Below are positions 18,401 to 30,400 of a stretch of DNA of 64,000 nt, piece after piece (positions within the stretch are counted from its first letter, which is position 1; each line of letters opens with the position of its first letter). The stretch is from Pseudorasbora parva. Lineage: Eukaryota > Chordata > Actinopteri > Cypriniformes > Gobionidae. The notes below the pieces were generated by a model. That model was not told the origin of the DNA. It saw nothing but the letters and a program-made list of their open reading frames with translations, and did not search any database. The DNA is taken from the NCBI RefSeq assembly GCF_024679245.1, contig NC_090176.1, forward strand, positions 49,918,115 through 49,982,114, given 5' to 3'. A program made the position numbers and the translations under genes.

Positions 18401-21400
18401 CATAATTCAGTAAGAGACATCATTTATGTTATATTAAGCCATACAAGTCTCAACACCAGGGGATCCCTTTAAGAGCACCTCCCGACCTTACGATCATTTT
18501 TAAACATGTTTAAAAAGTTCGGGGAGTCGGCCCGATTTTTACCAGCATATGGCTGTCCCCTATAGCCAAATCATGCACAAGCACGTCACATACGCTCAAT
18601 CTTTATGAATATTATTAGCTCAGTGGCTGCCACATACTGCGTACACACACACACTTTCTCTCACGTGCACGTCTCCCTCTGGTTGTTTCGGTTAAAAGGA
18701 ATGGCTACTACCGTTCTCTTTTCAACAAATCATTTGCACACCTTTTTTATTTATTTTTTGTATCTGAAGCTATAGCAGCAACATTGAAAGCTCCGGTGTC
18801 TACACGAAAACTTGTGATCGCGGCCGGTTCGCGGTGCAAACAATCGTGCCGTGTACCAGCTGATTTGATGCGATGATCAAATTAAATGACTCGTAGCGTC
18901 TGCAATATCTCACGACCTTCCGAGTGTTTGAATTCGCACAGTGTACGCCCGTCTTAAGTGTGCAAAGACCTTAAGATGTCAGGAAATGTTCATTTTGAAG
19001 TGAACGAATCCTTTAAACCAAACTGCATGAGGGTGTATACATGATTATAGAATTTACATTTTTGGGTTATAAATACTGCAAGTTGAGCCATGAATAAAAA
19101 CAACTCTATCAGAGTATGTGAGTGGAGTGGAGTGGCAGCAATATCCCCTCCACGCTCTTTGCATTCAAGACTCACTCCGCTCCGGGTTCACAATTTCCAG
19201 CTCCCCACTCCACTCCTCCCTCACTGATATCAGAAACACTGCTCCGTCTTCGCTCCGGGGAAATTTGCGGATAACCGCTAAAGTATTTAAGTAAGCTCTG
19301 AAATATTACTATAAAGTTCGGTATATAACCTGCATTAAATTTAAAAAATAATAAAAAATAAACAATAGGTGATTAGAGGCCTTATTTCAACGTGGTTTAT
19401 TGGAACATTAGTGTGCATTTCTATGTCACGATTAGTCTACTATTTGTTTATTATTTATTAAATACACGCAACTGGCCGAAGAAACCTTTATTAAAATTAA
19501 GAAACAATTTGTACAAAACGAAAGAAAGGCTTTTTACAAAAAGAAAACTTCATATTAAGCTAAATATAACCACCAAAATCATTTCTGACCCACTAGCATC
19601 TTTGCACTGATATCATAATCAGATGAAATGTAAAAATAATATTATAATATTTAAACATAAATATGAAAAAAAAAAAACATTGTTTAATGGCTACAACAAG
19701 TAGCCTATAGTAAGCTACAGATTTATGTCATGTCTAAGCTGGATTTGAACGAACATCCTTTTACCGTGAGCGGTTCATGAGCGCGCGTCTGCGGATTATT
19801 GAGCTGAGTCACACCGGCTTCACTCCGCTCATTAGTGAGGTCAGGCTATACCTCGCCCACGTATTAAAAATGGTCGGGTTTAAAACGGGCTCATAATTAC
19901 AGTTAATGTGTCGGACAGGGCCGGTCTCTCGGGTGCACGGGCTTGGGTAGGGTTGGGCTTGATTTTTTGAGTCGATCTAAGCTCTAGTTCTGGCTAAAAA
20001 TGTAGTTATTATGTGCTGGCCGGTTTGCATGAATTGTACTCATGATGGAGCGGTAGTGGAGCGCTCTCGGAGCGAGTGAAAACCACAACGCTCCGACTTT
20101 TAAAAAATCCGCTCCTCACTCCATTCAAAATCTTGCCGCTCCACTCCTCCCTCCACTCCCACTCCACTCCGCTCACATACTCTGAACTCTATATCGCAAA
20201 TCATATCGTTTACATCAACGATTGCATTTTTATATCGCAATATATCGATTCACGTTGTATCGGTACACCCCTATTGTGTTAGCAGTGATAGGAAAACCCG
20301 TTTCTGAATGACAGATCTTAGTGATGACGTATGGATGGAGAAAAGAAGCCCAGCACTGAGCCCTGAGGCACTCCAGTAGCCAGATGTTGCAACATAGACA
20401 CCGCACACATTAGACTACAAGTTTCAAAATATCCTGATGCATGGCTTTTTAGAAAAACAATGAAGCAACTTGACATTTATGCAACACTCCAAACTAATAT
20501 GGGTCCTGATCTTAAAAATGACAAGGAAACAAGTGAAATACGGGCGTGATACATTACTGTAATTTAAAACAAGGTCAGATGAATGTTCATATACTCACAC
20601 ACTTCCTCCTTATTGTACAAAGGTCTCTGCACTAAGACAACCTGCAACAGAAATTAAAGGTTAGACTGTAATGCTTTCACTTTTAGAGTTTACAAATATT
20701 CACAGATTTCAAAACATTAACACTGACAATGGTCACATGTATGTATTTGTTCACAATACAGACAATGAGGAGGATTCAGAAATACCAGATCTTCTCATTA
20801 CCGCCCCTGATTCAGTTGATAAGGAAACACTTCAGATGTATTTTGAACAATTTACAGAGCAGTTTGAGCTAGCAAAGCATGGAAATAACAGCTGGATCCT
20901 GAAACTCCACAGCCAGTCAGGTAGGATGGAAGATCAAACCTGCATTGGGAGTTTATAGCCACTCAAATGCATCCTAATGTAACATGAAACAAACTGGTTT
21001 TGCAAGACTATTTTTGGTGCATTACTTACACATGATGTAGGCCTAATTCTGTTTCAAAGAAACTATCATTAGACAACTAGCACTAGCTAACCTAATAATC
21101 ATCTTTGAGATCAGAAAGCACAAAATTAACATAATATTGACAATTTTCTCAGATTTCAAGAAGATTTCTGGCAAGGAAGAACATGAGTTTGGTGTATCTT
21201 TACAAGTGTATAATGAAGGAGGTCTGGGAGAAAAGTCAGACCCCCGTCGCTTCATCTTGACGGGGTTTGATGGCGACACAGACTGCAAGAAAATCTCAGT
21301 GTTCATTGGCAGCTGTAGCAAGACGACAGAATACACTTGGGAGACACTTGATGATGATAGGATTGTTGTCACCTTCAAACAAGATATTGGTGGGTTTTGA

Positions 21401-24400
21401 AGCCACAGCACTTTCCCTATGGCTGTCTGTTATCGTCACTCTGCTCTGTTTCTGTGACGGCTGCTTATTTTCCTTTGTCTTTGTGGTCTTCTACGTCTAC
21501 AGTACACTGCATTACATGGAAATGAAGTCACCCATGCATAAAATCTGATCAGTCATTAATTTTAACATTAATGTTCTCAAGTTAAAGCCTTTTGCAAATT
21601 TGAGAAAAACAGTGAAGTGTGAATATCTGTGCTGCAAATTAAGTGTATAGCGTCAGTTCTGGCAGGTCACGTTAGTCAAACTTGCATCAGCTGGCTGTCA
21701 GCTGATCACATCTACCTATAGGAATACAACAGCCTACGTTTAGCGTGACCTTTCCGACGTGTTTATATTATCCGTGGCGATCCACAGAGCAGCGCAAGAT
21801 GAGCAATTTATGTTAAAAAGTATATACAAAATATTTTTTCTTGAAAATGGCCGATGGTTTGTCTAGATCAGACTCCCCTTATGAAAGGAAAATATATTTA
21901 CCAATATATTACTTCAAAATATATTATAATATATTGTAAATACATGGAATAATATATTGATGGTATTATACAATATATTATATATTCCTGTAATATATTG
22001 CAAAATATACAAATGATTGCCGCTTTCATATATTGCAATATATTGGCGAATATAAATATTAAATCCCATATATGTGAATATATTGCCTAATTTATTACAT
22101 GATATTTTCCATTATACTGCAATATATTTTTGTTTCGTTAGGGTCTATTCCTCTGGGATCGGTCAGAGCCTCTGAAGCTCTTCCTCTGAAACTGCATTGA
22201 TTTGGACCTTCAACCGTTGGTTCCCATTGAAGTCCATTATATGGAGAAAAATGTTAAACGTTAAAAAAAACGTAATTTCTTTTCCACTAAAGAAAGAAAG
22301 ACATGAACATCTTGGATTAGATGGGCGTGTGTAAAATATCTGGAAATTTTCATTTTGAAGTGACTAATCCTTTTATGGGACAATAAAAGCCCTCCTTACA
22401 ACGACCTCTAATCCTACCCAATAAAAACTTTTATCATTATTAAACATTTCGTTTGGCACTTTATTTTTCACTTTTAGAACATTTTCTTAATTTTTATTGA
22501 AAGTAAATGCCTTTCCGATGTGATATGTGATGGAAAAAGGGAGAGGAGCAAGCTCAGCAAAAGGCGGATTCGAACCCGGATCGATCGTGTCAAAATCTAG
22601 ATTCCTACCTGCCGTACACTTTACTGATACACCAATGCAGACGTTTTTTATCTTGTTTAGACTAACTAGGCATTCTTAGGAGGAGCTAGTGCAAATAGCA
22701 TTTGTCAACATGGCACACTATTTGCACTTGGTGTGAGTAGACACTCTGTAATAGGGGCGACTGTGATCAATTAATAATCTCATCTATAGGGCATCAGTAA
22801 ATAAAAATGTACATATTGCGTTAACTTTTAAAATAAACAGATTTTCACACTTCACAAATAAAGGTTATATATTGTCATTGATGGTCCCAAAAAAAGATTA
22901 TTAAATTTGTTCTGCACATTAAGAAAACATGGTTCTTTTAAGAAATGATCACTTAAAGATTCTTTGGGGAACCAAAAATGTATCTTCTTTTGCATTGCTG
23001 TGAACCTTTATTTTTAAGTTAGCAAAAATTATTTTTTAACGGGAGAAAATGAATGTGAACACACTGCAAAAAATTGCTTTTCTTATGTAGTATTTTTGTC
23101 TTGTTTCTAGTCCAAACATCTAAAAATTCTTAAAACAAGAAGTATTTACTAGACAAGCAAAGGTAATTGTCTTGTTTTGAGAAAAATAACTAAAAATTAA
23201 GAGAGTTTTTGCTTAAAATAAGCACAATAATCTGCCAATGGGGTAAACAAAATAATCTTAATTCAAACAGAAAACAAGATTATTTATCTTACCCCATTGG
23301 CAGATTATTTTACTTATTTTAAGCAAAAACTCTCTTAATTTTGAGTTATTTTTCCCCAAAACAAGACAATTACCTTTGCTTATCTAGTAAATATTTCTTA
23401 ATGTAAGAATTTTTAGATATTTTGACTAGAAACAAGACAAAAATACTAAGTAAGAAAAGCATTTTTTGCAGTGCATGAATGACTGCAGCTGTGGTCAACA
23501 TTCAAATAAGAGCTGAACTCAATTCTGTGAACATTTCAAAAGCACATTTATAGTAAATTTTTCATCCTTCTTCATTTTATCAACAGACGTGAAATCATTT
23601 ATACGAAAATGCACCTCAAAGCAACTGCAGGGTCGAGACATCGGAGTGACGTGTATGGAGCGGACGGATTCGGTCCTGGTTCAGGGAGATCTGGAGTAGA
23701 GCAGTGAAGACATTCTCACCCTTTACTTCAGCAACAAGAAGAAGAGCAGAGGAGGAGATATCGAGAAATTCATGTGGATCAACAGACGAGCAAGTGCGGT
23801 CATCGTCTTTGGAAACTGTGATGGTAGGTTTTTCAGAATAGTTGCAATGATGAAACATTAATTTAGATTTAGCACAGCACAGATTGTTTTCCAGCAGAAA
23901 TATCTAAACATTCTTAAATCAAGATACATTTACTAGAGAGCTGAAAGATATTAAGTATTGTTTCCTGCAAAATGTGTCAAAATGAGGTGTTTATGCTTAA
24001 AATAAGAAAAAAATATCTGCCAAGGGGGTCACAAAAACAAGCTTAATTTAAAGGGAAAACAAGATTTTTCTGTCCCAATTGACAGACATTTGTTTTTGTT
24101 TTAAACTCACTTAATTTTGATAATTTCTTCAGAAAGTGAGACTTAATAACTTTTACATGGTGTTTAAACATAAATGTTTGTACACAGTGGCCCTCATTTA
24201 TCAAAAGTGCATACACCAAATTTCCAGCGTACACCTTGCGTACACCCAAACCCACGGTGACTTTGAGATCTATCAATATGGACGTTGGCGTACGGCACGC
24301 TCCAATCCTCCGCCAGCTCAGGAGGTGGTGTACGCACGTTTGAGTTAGTGTGAAAATGCGCAGGAAAACAATTCCTAACACCAAAAAACGCACTGGCAAG

Positions 24401-27400
24401 ATATGCTATATTATGACCCACTGTTAAAAACCACAACAACAACATTCAGTGTTTATTTTTGTGCAACATGAACGTCAATGTTTAATTTGTGTGACTTTAC
24501 CAAAGCGTTTGGTTTGTAAGAATATGTATTCCTCCAGTCGCGAGCCTGTGCGCTTTATCTGACGTTTCAGGCCCGCCTGGCTCGGCAGCTGCGCACGGAC
24601 TGGGACTAAAATAATTCAGACTGACAAAATAATAAAAATGACCTTCTTCTTTTAAATAATAATAAAATCAATAAAAACGACACTCTTCTTCTGAATAACA
24701 AGCGTCATTAAGAATAATAATCATAATAATAATAATAATAAGAATCTTACAAATCGTCATGTAATTATTAATGTGAATGAATGATACTCCACATCACATC
24801 ATCATCACTATTGTACACCCCAATACATGTGCCGTGATACGAAATTAAATGCTAATTGTTTCAAAACGTGCTGTAAAATAATGCATTGTGAGGTAATTTA
24901 TCATCCAAACAGCTTTAAACTGCTTCTCAACCTCCACACTATTAACAGTACTCGTAATTTGGGTCCATATTTTGTTTTTGTGGGTGCTTTTAATCCCACT
25001 CTTTAAACTCCCAAATAAAACAATTTCGTTTTTTTCCCCACTTCCCTGGTGATGGTCTCGATGGGTGCGTCTCAATCATCTCACTAGTTCAGTAGTCAGG
25101 GCACAGATCAGGGATCAGCCCATTGACTTATGTCCTAATCAGTGCCCTGACTAGTGGACTAGTGAGATGATTGAGACGCGCCCGATCTCCACGTCGGAGA
25201 AGTTTCGCTTCTTTGCCGTCTTCTGTTTGTCCATGGTGTAAAATGAGGGCGTGGGGGAGGCGGAGACTTGAATATATAGGGGCGTGTTATTCTAATGACG
25301 ATCGTTTTCAGCCGCAGCGTTTATCAAGGGCAGGTATTGCGTACACCTGGATTGCAGAGGTACGCACAGCTTCATAAATCATGCGGAGAGAGGAGTGTAA
25401 GCATAGTCTTACGCCAACATATGCACCAGTTTCTACGCAATATTGATAAATGAGGGCCAGTGTGTTTACACAACCACCCTATAATGGATAAAAAAGAAGA
25501 AGCAAAAATCAGTTAGTAAAACTGCATCAAATGTCTGTTTTGTTGGCAATTGGCGCATAAGTGGATATAATGTAAACAACACAAACATATAGTGAATCAA
25601 AAGTTATCCAGGGATAATGCAGATATTATATAACTTGGTAAACTCGCGTTAAAAAAACAAATTCAGCATTTTAAGAGATACTGAGGGGATTTTAACTCCC
25701 GGTAACTTATGCCACCTTCACGTGCTATCGGAAATTTGATAATTCCCACTTCTGAAGTCGTGATTCGAGCTCATCCCATTCAAATTTTGAAATGGGAGGG
25801 CGTTCATGTGCAGTTTTTACCTAGGAAACTCGTATTTATGATAATTCAGAGAGCACGTGAATGCAGCATTAAAGACCTTGATTGGTCATGGTTTTCAACC
25901 GAAATGCCTGTGATTGGCTACTGTACTCAATGCTGCAAAATCACGTACATATGCTGCGTCGCAATTCTGCTGCTTATACTATGCCCTAAAAGTATGCACT
26001 CTTTTTGTGAAAAAACTTGTAGGCAAGATTTGCGACACACTACTTTATCATAATTGTGTCTTTGCACGGATCTGCACTTCCGATTCGTAAAGAAAGTAAA
26101 CCATCCGGGTATCTGTGGATTACTCATTTCAAGATACTACCATTTGGGACTGTAATTCTAATTTCAATTAATAATTATGGATAGTATGTGAATTGGGAAG
26201 GAGCAATAGACACATTTGCAGTGCTGTTAAACTCGCGTGACTCCTATAACAACCAGATTACTTTTCAAACAATTGCAAATTATATGATACAAGTAGTGAT
26301 ATAACTCCATTCGCCTTATTCACCTGGCGGCCATTTTGAAAACTCTAACGCTGTTGAGGGGTGCACAAACCCGGAAGTTGGACTCCGATACGGTACTAAT
26401 CAGTAGCGGCATTCTGTGTCACTCACTTTCTGCCTGCTGTGTGTAACAAAATCATGTAATGCATCACTGATAATATGTTTATGTCATAGGCGTAATTTAC
26501 GGGTGGGACGGGTGGGACATGTCCCCACCACTTTTTTTACAATCTTGCTTCACGGATGAACCTAACTAATACAAACAAAACATCTCTGGTTAACTAGAAG
26601 AGAATCATTTTGTTCGTTTGTTAAATAAGAGGCGATCTGGCGCTCGTTGCCGCTGTTATCAGTGCTGCAGATTTCTCTCGCGGCTCATGCAGTCTTCACA
26701 CAGACGAGCGCTTTAATCTAACGCTTAACGCCGTTGCAGAGACTTTCTGTTTGTTCCGGTCAGATATCGAAACAAAATGCACAAAAATTGTCCCTACTCT
26801 TGATGTACTGATGATAATCGGTTTTGTTGAGAGAAAAAAGATTAGAAACGAGAATTTCTAACAAGTTTAACAGACTAGACCAGGGATTATAAGCAAAGTG
26901 TGCAAATCTATATGCCTTTATTCACGTGAAAAATCTTGGCACAGCAATTATTAAACGAGATCTATATCAATAAATGAACTATTTAATTGATTTCCGAACA
27001 TCTTAATACTAATTTTTCTGCAATTGTTATTGTACATATTTTACATCTGATATAACATTGTATCAGCAATGCAACCCCTCAACACGCCATATTGTGCATA
27101 TCATATGCAGGTGGATAACTGCCTACCATATGCACGCCAAAGCTCATTTTGATATGAGCGCCCCTCACACGTCAAAATGAGCTTTGGCGTGCATATATAT
27201 ACACAGTTTTTCGCGTGCATATGATACACAATTTATGTCCCACCCACTTTTTAAAACAAAGTTACGCCACAGGTTTATGTATATAGTTTTCTTTTGTTAA
27301 TGTTTTTTAATTTAGCTCCTAATGTAATTTCTAATGTTCTGCCCTTTTCTGTTACGTTTTTCCATACTTACAACATACAAGCAGGCCATTTGTATTCCTC

Positions 27401-30400
27401 CATACCAACAAATGTACATAGTTACCATTTACAAACCTAGACCAGTGCGCCTATCAATGTTTTTGAATGACTTATTTCTTTCTGATGTTCTGACCAGTTG
27501 TCAAGTTATGAAAGACATCATCCATGTGTAATAAAATTGTACTTTATTCTTTAGATAAATGGACATTTTATTTTACATATATGAAGATCCGGTAGCCTAT
27601 ACATACACATATCTCCCACATGTAAATTAAAGGTGCACTATGCAGCTTTTGTCCACTGGAGGGCGCCTATGCAAAACAAATGCGTAGTTTGATGACGCAA
27701 AGTGTGAGCGCAGCATCTTGGGAGATGTGGTCTTCTCATCACAGCCGGTGAAAAATAGGACTCGGGCAGAAATCACGTTCATGCATGCGGTTATTAACGT
27801 AACTATAGTCTAAAGCAGAGCAGGACCGAGTGTTATGGACCTGAGCAAAGCTGCTGGAGCGATTGTTAAACAAATACAGTTAAAATAGCAATTTTCTCAC
27901 AATTTACAAATAGTTGGAAACATCTGGGATATTGTAGGTACTCAACTGAACAAAATATATAACACCGGCCTAGTGGTTTTTGGATATTTTACTGCAAAAA
28001 TACTACATAGTGCACCTTTAACTGTATCAACTATAATACTGATCTGCCCACATTGACACTATATGATAAATTAAAATAAGCTGATAACTTCACCGTTTTC
28101 TCCAGAATGACTGCAGCCGAATCAAATTTTGTTGCAATATTGTCCAGTTTAACACCGTGAAGCTGCTTTGGAACAATCGGCATTGTAAAAGCGCTAAATA
28201 AAGCTGACTTGACATGTCCCAGTCTTGCTGTTGCTTGAGTCTTTCGAACTTCGTCTGTATTAAAATACAGAAATTACGACCAGGATCCCTTCTGATATTT
28301 TTTTAATCCACTCTCCATGTAATCCCTTATCCTCCGGAAAACGGTGAAAGGTTTGTCCTCTGTTGGATTTTTTCCTGAGTGACGAAGTGCAGTGAAACAG
28401 AATGCTGCTATTGATTAGTACTGTATCGGAGTCCAGCTTCTGGGTTTGTGTACCCCACAACAGCGTTAGAGTTTTCAAAATGGCCGCCGGGTGAATAAGG
28501 CGAATTGATCCTATCATAAAAATATATTAATTTGCATTGACCGGACCAGTCGCCAAATACCTGTTTGCGTCATTGTGTTGAAGTTGCTTTGAAACAATCT
28601 GTATTGTATAAAGCGCTATACACTGTAAAATAAATAAATAAATAATGTCTCCAATTGAAAATTTTCTAGTGACTGATCACATCTACATTTTTCAGTTGGG
28701 CGAATTGAAATTCTGTGAATTGATGCACTTTGATTCACAGAAATTAAATTCGGCCAATTTAGAAATGATCAGTCACTTGAAAATTTTCAATTGGAGACAT
28801 AATTTTTTTTACAGTGTAGAAATAAAGGTGACTTGACTTAAAGCTCCCCTGTGTGTGATATTTTCCCTAACTATATAATAATAGTTTCTGTTCCTCTCAA
28901 TTCTGATTTCGTTTTAACTCCTACGGTGGCCGATTTAGTCCAAGATTAACATGGCAATCCCCCTCTTCACATTCGACACGGTGCCATCGAGTGTTAAACG
29001 CGAAAGGCGAAGCTTGAATTTACGGGTATGTCCCTCTTTGGCTAATGTACTTTCAAGATGGAGGGGCAACATGGCGACCGGCATTCGAACCCCTCACCCG
29101 GATGCATTTTCAATGGCATATTATAAACTTACGAGAATACTTTATTACTTGAAAGAAGTAAATATACATTAATGAGCACATATTTTTGAAAGAACTAAGT
29201 GTTTTTAGCTAAGAATAAACTAAAAAAGTTACACAGTGTAGCTTTAAGAACAAGCCTACTTAGAGTAATTCTTCTGTCTCTTTTATTTTAATAGATGCAC
29301 ATGCAGTGGTGGAACAAAAACACTTTGTTTGCGGCATAGATGTTCAGGCTTCACTGTTTTACTCAAGTCTGCAAAAGGCTTTAACTGGAGAAAAACCCTC
29401 TCTGACTGATATCGCCACAAAAGTCAACATTTCTGCCAGCGAAGATCTACTCCGCTTCTTTGAAACCAATGAGCGGTGTAGAAAAGAGCTGGAGAGCCAT
29501 GCCAAACTGCTTCACGCCAAAGTTCGCATTGACAGCCCTGCAAGTGAAATGATACTGGAGATGGACGTCAACAAAGAGTCTCTGTTTGCATTGCGAATCG
29601 CACCCACTTGGGAGTCTAAGACGATGAGGGGAGTTCAGACGTTTTTGAGCAGATTCGACACACAAGAGCTGACAGTAGAGGAAGACATCTGGAAAAGAGT
29701 TAAAAACGACTGTGTTGGTCTTGTCACGGTTGATGCAGCGTTTTTCTTCAAGGAGAGCAAGTCTAAAGTTGTAGTTACTGGAGTAAAAGAGCAGGTCAAG
29801 ATCCTTTCAGACAAGATTAAGCCGCTCCTGAAGACCGCTGCTGTTGAGGTAGAAGTAGAAAGAAACACAATCAAGGCAACCATTCAACTAGACTGTGGAG
29901 ACACATTTGATCTAATAAAAGAGCGCGTAGAGTCTAAACTAGGGGCGGTGAGTTTCTTCTATGATGAAAAGCAGCACATTATTTCCCTCAAAGGTTTGAA
30001 GGATGAAGTAAATTCAATGGAGATGCTCATCAAAAACGCACAGAAGAACATAATCACGCACCAGCTGAAGCTTTCTTCTCATCTGATTCACTTTCTAACA
30101 TCATTGGATCTTCAAAAGTTTGAGCAGGACAACCACATCCCAGCTAGATTTCTAAACCGAAAGGATTTTTTGGGGATCTTGGTTGAGAAAGAAAACCTGA
30201 CGAGAGCTGAAGACAAAATCGGTGAGATTCTCAAAGAGGAGGTTATACAACGTTCTCCCAATCAAACCGGTGACGCCTGGACGCGTCTTAAAGATGTAAT
30301 AGAGTCGGTCCAGAAAGCCAGCGACATTATGATCACACAATCAAACACGCAGGTTATAATATGTGGGCTTTCTAATGCAGTCGTAGATGTTACAGGCAAA

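Larger units (their letters stand above)
26309..28505. mobile_element. Long-TIR element holding two nested insertions
   Basis: About 100-base inverted ends: ATTCGCCTTATTCACCTGGC at the left and the inverse of ATTCGCCTTATTCACCCGGC at the right. The ends include the shared GGCGGCCATTTTGAAAAC and GACTCCGATAC. Nested inside are a TIR element at about 26484-27273 and a TTAA element at 27627-28021. Confidence 0.8.

Noticed and set aside
22560..22645. Functional tRNA gene
   Set aside because: A- and B-box-like words are present but acceptor and anticodon stems do not pair convincingly.
24136..24348. Small open frames in the TGGCCCTCATTTATC element
   Set aside because: They cross the transposon terminus and show no conserved motif.
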